From: an uncultured Corynebacterium sp.
GTDB lineage: Bacteria > Actinomycetota > Actinomycetes > Mycobacteriales > Mycobacteriaceae
DNA: 64,000 nucleotides
Reading direction: 5' to 3'
Assembly (NCBI RefSeq): GCF_946221935.1
Contig: NZ_CAMIGN010000013.1
Span: 17,218-81,217, forward strand
This document shows, piece by piece, positions 50,547 to 58,460 of this stretch. The translations under genes and the position numbers were made by a program. Numbering within the stretch: the first letter of the stretch is position 1; each line of letters starts with the position of its first letter. The notes under the pieces are model-generated. The model searched no databases. It was not told where the DNA came from and worked only from the letters and a program-made list of their open reading frames with translations.

Positions 50547-51647
50547 CTACTTGAACTCCACTACGGAACGCAGAACCTCGCCCTGCTTCATCTTCTCGAA
50601 GGCCTCTTCCACCCCTTCAATGCCAATGCGCTCATCCACGAAGCGATCCAGCGGGAAACGCCCCTCCTGGTACAGGTCCACATACATAGGGAAGTCGCGT
50701 TCCGGCAGGCAGTCGCCATACCAAGAGGACTTCAGCGCACCACCGTGGCTGAACACGTCCAGGAACGGCAGCTCCAGAGTCATCTCCGGAGTCGGCACGC
50801 CCACCAGCACCACACGGCCAGCCAGGTCTCGCAGATAGAACGCCTGCTTAAACGTCTGCGGCACGCCCACGGCGTCCACCACCACGTCCACGCCGAATCC
50901 CCCGTTGATCTCCTGGACCTTCGCCACCAGCTCTTCGTCCGAAAGCTCCGAGCTGTTGATCGTGTGGGTTGCACCGAACTCCTCAACGGCACGGGCGAGT
51001 TTAGCGTCCGAAATATCGATAGCAATGATCTTCGTCGCACCTGCAACGGCTGCACCGGCGATCGCGGCCATGCCCACGCCACCTACGCCGATGACGGCGA
51101 TGGATTCGCCGCGCTTGACCTCACCGGTGTTCACGGCGGCACCGAGGCCGGCCATGACGCCACATCCCAGCAGACCCGCAACGGCAGGATCGGCATCCGG
51201 ATTCACCTTGGTGCACTGTCCTTCGTGAACCAGCGTCTTTTCAGCGAAAGCTCCAATACCCAGGGCGGCCTCTAGCTCCGTGCCATCGGCCAGGGTCATC
51301 TTCTTCGAGGCATTGTGGGTATCGAAGCAGTACTTCGGCTCGCCCTTCTTGCAGGCGCGACACTGGCCGCACACGGCGCGCCAGTTCAGCACCACATAGT
51401 CGCCGACCTCCACGTGGGTCACGCGGTCACCGATCTGCTCAACCACGCCGGCGGCCTCATGCCCCAGCAAGAATGGGTAGTCGTCGGTGATGCCGCCATC
51501 GCGGTAGGCCAGGTCGGTGTGGCACACGCCGCAGGCCTGGATGCGCACGATCACGTCGTTATCGCCCGGGTCGGGAATCACAATGTCGGTCAGTTCAACT
51601 GGCTCGTTCTTCGCGCGGGAAATTACCGCTTTAACAGTTGTAGTCAT
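50547..51647 (-). CDS. mscR: S-(hydroxymethyl)mycothiol dehydrogenase
   Basis: A 366-residue zinc alcohol dehydrogenase of the mycothiol-dependent formaldehyde dehydrogenase type. Catalytic zinc ligands occur in CGVCHTDLAY and LLGHEAAGVV; the structural zinc site is CGQCRACKKGEPKYC; the NAD loop is VIGVGGVGMAAIAG. It oxidises the formaldehyde-mycothiol adduct with NAD. The ATG at 51647 is chosen because the family begins about there (MTTTVKAVISRA); the frame is open to 51743. Pairing with an MBL hydrolase supports the specific call over a generic alcohol dehydrogenase. Confidence 0.87.
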   Translation of the reverse strand: MTTTVKAVISRAKNEPVELTDIVIPDPGDNDVIVRIQACGVCHTDLAYRDGGITDDYPFLLGHEAAGVVEQIGDRVTHVEVGDYVVLNWRAVCGQCRACKKGEPKYCFDTHNASKKMTLADGTELEAALGIGAFAEKTLVHEGQCTKVNPDADPAVAGLLGCGVMAGLGAAVNTGEVKRGESIAVIGVGGVGMAAIAGAAVAGATKIIAIDISDAKLARAVEEFGATHTINSSELSDEELVAKVQEINGGFGVDVVVDAVGVPQTFKQAFYLRDLAGRVVLVGVPTPEMTLELPFLDVFSHGGALKSSWYGDCLPERDFPMYVDLYQEGRFPLDRFVDERIGIEGVEEAFEKMKQGEVLRSVVEFK

Positions 51648-51741
51648 GTCACCCACTGTACGAGCTTCTTTGCCTTTGGTGGGTTCGCGTAAACTTGAGC
51701 TATTAGCTAACGCAACCAACGCAAACCTCCAAGGAGCCAAC

Positions 51742-52065
51742 ATGATCCAGCTCGTCGTCGGCGCCGCCGCGGGTTACTTGATGGGCACGAAGGCCGGTCG
51801 CCGTCGCTACGAACAGATCCGCCGTGGCTATCAGACCGCTGTGAACTCGGATATCACCAAGGCAGTTGTGCGTTCCGGCCGTAAGGCACTGGCCAACCGG
51901 CTGGATCCGGAACCGCGCATGCACGAGGTGCGCGATCTGAACCGCTCTACCCGCGATTCCCTGGGCGAGGGTCACACCATCGTCGAGGCGGATGATGTGC
52001 ATCCAAATGACCGCATTGAATCGCCCAAGAGGGTGCCAAAGAACCCCTTTAAGAAGAAGCGTTAG
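51742..52065 (+). CDS. small actinobacterial YtxH-like membrane-associated protein
   Basis: A 107-residue protein with a short hydrophobic N-terminus (VVGAAAGYLMGTKAGRRRYEQI) and a basic C-terminus ending in NPFKKKR. The GTKAGRRRYE pattern is common to a conserved actinobacterial family of small membrane-associated proteins. AAGGAG at 51731-51736 fixes the ATG at 51742. It converges on dnaG. Function unknown. Confidence 0.72.
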   Translation: MIQLVVGAAAGYLMGTKAGRRRYEQIRRGYQTAVNSDITKAVVRSGRKALANRLDPEPRMHEVRDLNRSTRDSLGEGHTIVEADDVHPNDRIESPKRVPKNPFKKKR

Positions 52066-52077
52066 CGCGTAACTTTA

Positions 52078-54051
52078 CTAGCGCGTAAAGTCGCCGAAAT
52101 CCGCCGCGCGCTCATGCAGCGAGCGTCGGTATTTCTCCAGTGCAATCACATCCGCAAACAGCGCGTTGTACTCCTCTTTCTGCAGGTCGGGGCGCATACG
52201 CTGCATTCTGGACTTCATATCCGCGATCTCGCTGCCCACCCAGCGTTCCTGCATCCGCGCCATGATCGCATCGGCGTAATAGGGCAGCCGTTCCGGCGGG
52301 CAATGCAGATCCTCCACCGCCAGCTCCGAAACCACAGCCGCCCCCATCGGGTCCTGCATCTGGGTTGCGATCTTTTCAATCCAACCTGGCCCACCGTCGT
52401 TGTTCGCCGCCCCTCCGAGCGACGCCACCGCCTCCGCCATCGCCACGTATGTCGGATGCACAAAGCTCTCCGGGGGCATGAGGTCGAAAATGGTGGAAGC
52501 CAGCTGCGGTTCCTGCAAAGCTAGCTTCATTACCTCGCGCGGACCTTCCAAAAAGTCATCGTTCGGATTGGGGCGTTCCATGCCCTTGACCACGTGCAAG
52601 TTGGGGCCGGTTGCATTTCCTGCACCGCCAGCGCCAGTACCACTCTGGGTTGCCACGCCATTAGCCTGGCCGGCGCCCTTCTTCAGCTTAAGGTTAGGCC
52701 GCTGTCCGCCGGACTTTCGCGCCTCCTTGCGCACCTCGTCCAGAACATCATTGGGGTTATCCCAGCCCACCCAGCCCGCGGCCTGGCGCGCGTATTCATC
52801 GCGCAGCGCCTCATCCTTAATTCCCGCGAGCACCGGCACCATGCGCCGCAATGCGTGCACTCGGCCATCAATGCTGGCCGTATCGTAATCCGCGATGAGC
52901 GTGCGGATCACGAACTCGAACATTGGAATGCGGGAGGCCACCAGCTCACGTACTGCCGCATCCCCGCGCTTAATGCGCACATCACAGGGATCCTGCCCGC
53001 CCGGTGCGACCGTCACATAGCTCCGACCTGCGAATTGCTGGTCCCCCTCGAAGGCACGCATCGCTGCCTTTTGTCCGGCCTCATCACCGTCGAAGGTGTA
53101 AATGATCTCTCCGCGGAAGAACTGGTCGTCCAGCATAAACCTCCGCAGGGCTGCCAAGTGCTCCCCACCGAACGCGGTGCCACAGGCAGCCACGGCGGTA
53201 TCCACCCCGGCGGCGTGCATGGCCATGACATCCGTGTAGCCCTCCACCACTACGGCCTGGTGCTTGGCCACGATATTTCGCTTCGCCTGGTCAATGCCGA
53301 ACAGCACCTTCGACTTCTTGTACAGCATCGTCTCTGGTGTATTCAGATATTTGCCCAGCTTGTCATCGTCGAAGAGCTTGCGGGCACCGAAGCCGATCAC
53401 ATCGCCACTGACCGAACGAATAGGCCACAGCAGGCGACGGTGGAAGCGGTCGATCGGGCCACGCTTGCCCATGCGGCCCAGACCCGCCGCTTCGATCTCC
53501 TTGAAAGAAAAACCCTTCTGCTGCAGATGCTTGGTCAGCCGATCCCACCCGGCTGGTGCATACCCGCAGCCAAACTGCTCGGCGTGTTCCAGGGTGAAAC
53601 CTCGCTCCAAAAGGAAGTTACGGGCGACATCCGCGCCTTCGGCGTCACCAAGAAATTCCTTGCGGTAGAAGTCAAAGGCCGCCTTGTTCGCGGCGACCAA
53701 CCTGCGCCGCGTACCGGGCTCCTCACGATTGCCCGGCCCGCCGCCTTCGTAGTTGATGCGGTAGCCGATGCGCTCGGCGCACGCCTCCACGGCCTCGGGG
53801 AAGGACATGTGTTCCATCAGCATGAGGAACTTGAAAACGTCGCCGCCCTGGTCCGTGGAGAAACAGTGGAAGTAGCCGTGGTTCGGGCGGACGTGGAACG
53901 AGGGAGTCTTTTCGTCCTTAAAGGGGCTCAAGCCCTTCATGGAATCGACGCCACCCGGTTTGAGCTGCACATACTCCCCCACTACTTCTTCGATGGGGGT
54001 CTGCTCTCGAATTGCTTCGATATCCCGCTCCGGAATCCTGCCCTTAGCCAT
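52078..54051 (-). CDS. dnaG: DNA primase, with degenerate zinc ribbon
   Basis: A primase of about 657 residues that makes RNA primers for replication. The TOPRIM core is present (VVVEGYTDVMAMHAAG with the catalytic Glu, then TFDGDEAGQKAAMRAFEG with the Asp pair). The RNA-polymerase-like N-domain is seen in FGCGYAPAGWDRL and IRSVSGDVIGFGARKL. At the N-terminus the zinc ribbon has lost ligands: the usual CPFH..KTPSF and HCFGCG are LSPFKDEKTPSF and HCFSTDQ, leaving one cysteine. Start is one of two close ATGs (54057 or 54051). It is the last gene before the ChoD-like gene on the other strand. Confidence 0.95.
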   Translation of the reverse strand: MAKGRIPERDIEAIREQTPIEEVVGEYVQLKPGGVDSMKGLSPFKDEKTPSFHVRPNHGYFHCFSTDQGGDVFKFLMLMEHMSFPEAVEACAERIGYRINYEGGGPGNREEPGTRRRLVAANKAAFDFYRKEFLGDAEGADVARNFLLERGFTLEHAEQFGCGYAPAGWDRLTKHLQQKGFSFKEIEAAGLGRMGKRGPIDRFHRRLLWPIRSVSGDVIGFGARKLFDDDKLGKYLNTPETMLYKKSKVLFGIDQAKRNIVAKHQAVVVEGYTDVMAMHAAGVDTAVAACGTAFGGEHLAALRRFMLDDQFFRGEIIYTFDGDEAGQKAAMRAFEGDQQFAGRSYVTVAPGGQDPCDVRIKRGDAAVRELVASRIPMFEFVIRTLIADYDTASIDGRVHALRRMVPVLAGIKDEALRDEYARQAAGWVGWDNPNDVLDEVRKEARKSGGQRPNLKLKKGAGQANGVATQSGTGAGGAGNATGPNLHVVKGMERPNPNDDFLEGPREVMKLALQEPQLASTIFDLMPPESFVHPTYVAMAEAVASLGGAANNDGGPGWIEKIATQMQDPMGAAVVSELAVEDLHCPPERLPYYADAIMARMQERWVGSEIADMKSRMQRMRPDLQKEEYNALFADVIALEKYRRSLHERAADFGDFTR

Positions 54052-54209
54052 AGCCACATGCTAGTACAACCATCCGACGCCCCGTACCTGGCTCATTTCA
54101 GTATCCGAAATGCTATTTTCCGCAAACAACACACCAGTACTTGACCGAGCGCTAACGTGATCAAAATAGGATCTACATCACACAAATGGAAGAGGGATGG
54201 TTGACTACC

Positions 54210-55967
54210 ATGTCTAGCTCGCAGACTGACTCACAGAACGCCTCACAGATCAACAACCACTATGACGTGCTGATTATCGGCTCCGGCTTCGGCGGCTCCA
54301 CCACCGCCCTGCGGTTGGTGGAGAAAGGCTACAAGGTCGGCATCCTAGAGGCTGGTCGCCGCTTCAAGGACGAAGAGTTCGCCAAGAACTCCTGGCATCT
54401 CAAGGACTTCCTATGGATGCCGCACCTCGGCCTGTACGGCATTCAGCGCATCCACCTACTCAAAGACGTGATGATCCTCGCCGGCGCAGGCGTGGGCGGC
54501 GGCTCGCTGAACTACGCGAACACGCTCTATAAACCGGGCGAGGACTACTTTAACGACAAGCAGTGGAACACCATTACTGACTGGGAGGACGAGCTCACTC
54601 CCTACTACCAGCAGGCGCAGAAAATGCTGGGTGTGGTGGAAAACCCCACCATGACCCCCGCCGATGTGTACTCCAAGAAGGTAGCCGAGGAGATGGGCGT
54701 GGGCCACACATTCCGCATGGCTCCCGTCGGAGTCTTCTTTGGAGAAAAGGTCGGGTTGAAAGGTAAGCCACGGGAGACTGTAGCCGACCCCTACTTTGGT
54801 GGCGTCGGCCCCGATAGAACCGCCTGCCACGAGTGCGGCGAGTGCATGACCGGCTGCCGTCACGGGGCGAAAAACACCCTGCTGAAGAACTACCTCTACC
54901 TGGCCGAAAAAGGTGGGGCGAAGGTGCACGACCGCACCACCGTCACCGACATTACCTTCGTCGGCACCACCTGGACAGTGCAGGCCAAGCAGACCGGGCC
55001 GATTACCAAACGCAACCCCCAAACCAGCACGTTTACCGCCGATAACCTTGTGGTTGCCGCAGGCACTTGGGGTACCCAGAACCTGCTGCATCGACAGAAG
55101 GCCAATGGCAACCTGCCGAAGCTCTCGGACAAACTGGGGCACCTCACACGCACAAACTCCGAAGCACTGCTGGGTGCGAATCGCTCCGACTACTCCTCCG
55201 ACACGGATTTCTCGGAGGGCGTGGCCATCACCTCTTCCTACTTCCCCGCCCCGGATACGCACATCGAGCCGGTTCGCTACGGCAAGGGTTCCAACGCCAT
55301 GGGCTTGTTGCAGACCCTGATGACCGATGGCGATAAGCTGCAGCCGCGCATCCTGGAGTTCATCAAGCAAATATTCCTGCAGTACAAGGCCATCCCTCGG
55401 CTGGTTAACTTGAGCAAATGGTCACAGCGCACCGTCATCAATCTGGTGATGCAGACCCGAGATAACTCGCTGCGCACGTTCCTGCGCAAGGTCGGCCCGT
55501 TCAACATGCTGAGCTCCGAACAAGGCACCGGCGAGCCCAACCCCACATGGATCCCAGAGGGCAACGCCGCCACCCGCATCCTCGCGAAGATGCTGCCGAA
55601 GGGCGTGGCCGGTGGCGTGTGGTCGGAGGTCTTTAATATTCCTCTGACCGCGCACTTCCTGGGCGGCTGCGTTATCGGCTCTTCTCCTGAGCACGGCGTG
55701 GTGGACCCGTATCACCGGGCGTGGGGCTACCCGAGTTTGTTCATTACCGACGGTTCGGCGATTACCGCGAACCCGGGCGTGAACCCATCCCTTTCCATTA
55801 CCGCCAATGCCGAACGCGCCGCCGCCATGTGGCCAAACAAGGGCGAGGCTGACCCGCGTCCCCCGCAGTCCGAGGGCTACCGGCGTATCGACCCGGTGCA
55901 GCCGAAGAATCCGATGGTTCCAGACGACGCTCCAGCCGCTCTCCGCCTGCCTCTGCGCGTGCTCTAA
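54210..55967 (+). CDS. GMC-family oxidoreductase (ChoD-like)
   Basis: A 585-residue FAD-dependent oxidoreductase. The Rossmann motif is VLIIGSGFGGSTTALRLVEKGY, then GVGGGSLNYANTLYKPG, TACHECGECMTGCRHGAKNT and the C-terminal HFLGGCVIGSS and NPGVNPSLSITANAERAA, all as in the Rv3409c/ChoD branch of the GMC family. ChoD is called a cholesterol oxidase, but that activity is doubtful for this branch. The ATG at 54210 is chosen; in-frame starts exist at 54201 (TTG, with AGAGGG upstream) and 54186. It is followed 10 bp later by an RNase-like gene. Confidence 0.83.
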   Translation: MSSSQTDSQNASQINNHYDVLIIGSGFGGSTTALRLVEKGYKVGILEAGRRFKDEEFAKNSWHLKDFLWMPHLGLYGIQRIHLLKDVMILAGAGVGGGSLNYANTLYKPGEDYFNDKQWNTITDWEDELTPYYQQAQKMLGVVENPTMTPADVYSKKVAEEMGVGHTFRMAPVGVFFGEKVGLKGKPRETVADPYFGGVGPDRTACHECGECMTGCRHGAKNTLLKNYLYLAEKGGAKVHDRTTVTDITFVGTTWTVQAKQTGPITKRNPQTSTFTADNLVVAAGTWGTQNLLHRQKANGNLPKLSDKLGHLTRTNSEALLGANRSDYSSDTDFSEGVAITSSYFPAPDTHIEPVRYGKGSNAMGLLQTLMTDGDKLQPRILEFIKQIFLQYKAIPRLVNLSKWSQRTVINLVMQTRDNSLRTFLRKVGPFNMLSSEQGTGEPNPTWIPEGNAATRILAKMLPKGVAGGVWSEVFNIPLTAHFLGGCVIGSSPEHGVVDPYHRAWGYPSLFITDGSAITANPGVNPSLSITANAERAAAMWPNKGEADPRPPQSEGYRRIDPVQPKNPMVPDDAPAALRLPLRVL

Positions 55968-55977
55968 ACTCTTCCCT

Positions 55978-56445
55978 ATGTCTCAGGGAAGTTTGCAGCA
56001 GCTGTTGCCCAAAAAATGGGCCAAGTACGCCACCCCGGTCGTCGGCGCGGCCATCGTCGCGGCTGGTTGGTTCGGCATTCAAGGTGGGGACGACAACGGC
56101 GGTTCTAGCGGTTCACAAAAAGCTGGTGCTTCTAGTAGCGACGCCGACACCTGCACCGTCGACACCCTCCCACCGGAGGCTAAGAAGCAGATCGACGATA
56201 TCTTGCAGGACGCCCCGCCAGACGACGGGGAGGCCGACGGCAAGCACTTCGGCAACTACGAGGGCCTGCTGCCGAAGAAGAAGAGCAGCTACTACCGCGA
56301 ATACACGGTGAAGACCCCGGGGATTAACCACCGTGGCGAGCGCCGCATCGTCGTCGGCGGGGGCACCAAGACTGATCCGGAGGTGTGGTACTACACCTCC
56401 GACCACTTCGAGAGCTTCTGCACCATCCCCGACGCAGAGGACTAG
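55978..56445 (+). CDS. RNase Sa/barnase-like guanyl-specific ribonuclease, membrane-anchored
   Basis: A 155-residue protein with an N-terminal anchor (about residues 16-35), a Ser/Gly/Asp linker and a C-terminal microbial ribonuclease domain. Glu108 (SSYYREYTV), Arg122/123 (GERRIVVG) and His143 (SDHFESF) match the catalytic Glu-Arg-His of RNase Sa, and HFGNYEGLLP and VDTLPPEAKKQI are family strands. Cys59 and Cys148 could make the known disulfide. The signal anchor places it outside the membrane. No barstar-like inhibitor gene is next to it. The ATG at 55978 follows the ChoD-like gene closely. Confidence 0.78.
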   Translation: MSQGSLQQLLPKKWAKYATPVVGAAIVAAGWFGIQGGDDNGGSSGSQKAGASSSDADTCTVDTLPPEAKKQIDDILQDAPPDDGEADGKHFGNYEGLLPKKKSSYYREYTVKTPGINHRGERRIVVGGGTKTDPEVWYYTSDHFESFCTIPDAED

Positions 56446-56477
56446 CGGGGGCGCTCAGCCCACGCTAGCCTTCCCTC

Positions 56478-57776
56478 CTAGGCCCAGGCCGCACTCATCC
56501 CGCTGGCATGCTTATCCAGCCGCTCAAGTCGGGATTCCGTCAGCGACGCAACCTGGTCAATGACTACGCGGAGAGCTTCGCGATCGGAGGAGGCGGCGTC
56601 AAACCACGAAGAAAACATCGGATCCAACGCGCCCGAACCGCCGCGCCAGAGGTAGTCCGTGACGCGGAAGATGCGCTCGCGTTGGCGCTGCTGGTTGGCC
56701 AGATGCTGGGTTTCGTCCATCACGTAAAGCACCGCGACGGACTTCAACAGCGTGACCTCGGCCTGGACGGGCTGCGGGATCACCAGATCAGCAGCGTAGC
56801 GGCCCAGCGCGCCCTCTCCGAACTGCTGGCGCGTACCCGTCACCGCAGCAGTGACGAAGCGGGAAACCAACTCAGAGGTCATGGCCTTCAACGCCGCCAG
56901 ATCCTGCAACGAACCGCCGAAATCGGCAGCGCGGGAGACGAGGGTCATGGCTCGCAAGCGGTCGGCTGCCTCCAACAGCTCCTCCGGGGTGCCGCCGAAA
57001 ACACGGGCACCCTTTTCGGCCAGAGCCGCCAGCTCTACCAGGTCCCACAGCACATTTAGGTTGATGCGCCGGGAAAGGATGCCATCTTCCACGTCGTGCA
57101 CTGAATACGCCACATCGTCGGACCAATCCATGATCTGCGCTTCCAGGCACTTCCGGCCCTCCGGAGCACCTTCGCGGATCCACGCTAGGGTCTCCACATC
57201 CTCCGCATAGGCGGAGTACTTAGTGCGCTTGTTGCCCTGCTCGTCGACAGGCCCCCAGGGGTATTTGCAGGCTGCATCCAGGCTCGCGCGGGTGAGGTTC
57301 AGGCCATAGGACACGGGCGTGCCTCCCGCGGAATCATCTGTGCCCTCCAGCACCTTCGGCTCTAGCCGAGCCAGAATGCGCAGCGTCTGCGCATTGCCCT
57401 CAAAGCCTCCGCACTCGGCGGCAGCCTCATCCAGCGCACGTTCGCCATTGTGGCCATACGGCGGATGCCCGATGTCATGGCTCAATCCCGCCAGCTCCGT
57501 CAGATCCGGGTCTGCGCCAAGGGTCTTACCAATCCCCCGGGCAATCTGCGCCACCTCCAGCGAGTGCGTCAGCCTCGTACGTGGTGTATCCCCCGACCCC
57601 GGCCCCACCACCTGGGTCTTATCCGCCAGTCGCCGCAACGCTGCGGAGTGCAGCACTCGCGCCCGGTCGCGGTCGAAGCTATCGCGCCCGTCCACCACCG
57701 CTCCGGGCAGCCCCAGAGTTTTCGGCCTATCGGGCAGCCGCCGCTGGCGGTCGTGATCGCTGTAGGAGTAACGCAT
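56478..57776 (-). CDS. dgt: deoxyguanosine triphosphate triphosphohydrolase
   Basis: A 432-residue HD-domain dNTPase with RTRLTHSLEVAQIARGIG, the HD pair and downstream residues in GLSHDIGHPPYGHNGE, and DWSDDVAYSVHDVEDG. It splits dNTPs into nucleoside and triphosphate and is well placed near dnaG, as in mycobacteria. The ATG at 57776 (MRYSYSDHDRQ) fits the family N-terminus; a longer frame to 57797 is possible. It forms a unit with the YdcF-like gene 10 bp upstream. Confidence 0.94.
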   Translation of the reverse strand: MRYSYSDHDRQRRLPDRPKTLGLPGAVVDGRDSFDRDRARVLHSAALRRLADKTQVVGPGSGDTPRTRLTHSLEVAQIARGIGKTLGADPDLTELAGLSHDIGHPPYGHNGERALDEAAAECGGFEGNAQTLRILARLEPKVLEGTDDSAGGTPVSYGLNLTRASLDAACKYPWGPVDEQGNKRTKYSAYAEDVETLAWIREGAPEGRKCLEAQIMDWSDDVAYSVHDVEDGILSRRINLNVLWDLVELAALAEKGARVFGGTPEELLEAADRLRAMTLVSRAADFGGSLQDLAALKAMTSELVSRFVTAAVTGTRQQFGEGALGRYAADLVIPQPVQAEVTLLKSVAVLYVMDETQHLANQQRQRERIFRVTDYLWRGGSGALDPMFSSWFDAASSDREALRVVIDQVASLTESRLERLDKHASGMSAAWA

Positions 57777-57786
57777 AACTTCTTTC

Positions 57787-58410
57787 TTATTTCTCAAAGG
57801 CCTCGTAATACAGCATGCCTAAGGTCTCGTGCAGGATCGAGTTGAACTGCGAACTGCGGGTAAACACCGACGGCCCCTGGCGCGTCGGGCTCGCCCATGC
57901 ATTCATTCCCTGGTCACGCACCATGCGGGTGGCGCGCAGCGAGTGCGCCGGATCTGTCACCACTACAGATGACTGCCAACCATTTTCCTTTGCCACATCG
58001 GCGAAAGCCTTCGCGGAGGCCAGCGTATCGGCACCCTCCGACACCGAAACCACCGCCGATTCCGGAATATCGAAGTTCTCCACCAGGTAGTTCTTGCCCG
58101 ACTCGGCCTCGGTGAATTCGTCGCCCTCGGCCTTACCACCGACGGTGACGATCGTCGGGGCCACTCCCTCCTCATACAGCTTCGCTGCGTGGTTTAGCCT
58201 TGAGGCGAACCAGTTCGATGGATTGCCGTCATACTGCGCCGCGCCGAGCACAAAGATCGTATCCGCAGGTCGCCGGTCATCTGACCGGGCGAAGTGCCAC
58301 ACTTGAAAGGCCGTCACTCCACACACTCCCGCCGCGATCAGGATGATGCTCAGCAGCGTGATGAAGAAATACTTCACCGCGAGCCTCGCCGGATGCCGTG
58401 CTTTTGCCAT
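57787..58410 (-). CDS. YdcF-family (DUF218) membrane protein
   Basis: A protein of about 207 residues with an N-terminal TM (YFFITLLSIILIAAGVCGVT) and a YdcF/SanA-like domain: ADTIFVLGAAQYDGNPSNWFASRL, TIVTVGGKAEGDEFTEAES, VVTDPAHSLRATRMVRDQ. Such proteins are tied to cell envelope biology, but the enzymatic role is unknown. Two ATGs are possible (58410, 58422). It is divergent from the TPM gene. Confidence 0.82.
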   Translation of the reverse strand: MAKARHPARLAVKYFFITLLSIILIAAGVCGVTAFQVWHFARSDDRRPADTIFVLGAAQYDGNPSNWFASRLNHAAKLYEEGVAPTIVTVGGKAEGDEFTEAESGKNYLVENFDIPESAVVSVSEGADTLASAKAFADVAKENGWQSSVVVTDPAHSLRATRMVRDQGMNAWASPTRQGPSVFTRSSQFNSILHETLGMLYYEAFEK

Positions 58411-58460
58411 GCGCAAAACCATACGCGGTTTCCCCTGTCTTTTTGGTTAAGGTGGGCTGT

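Noticed and set aside
52594..54144. 516-codon plus-strand frame opposite dnaG
   Set aside because: Antisense shadow of a GC-rich gene; no motif, and dnaG is certain.
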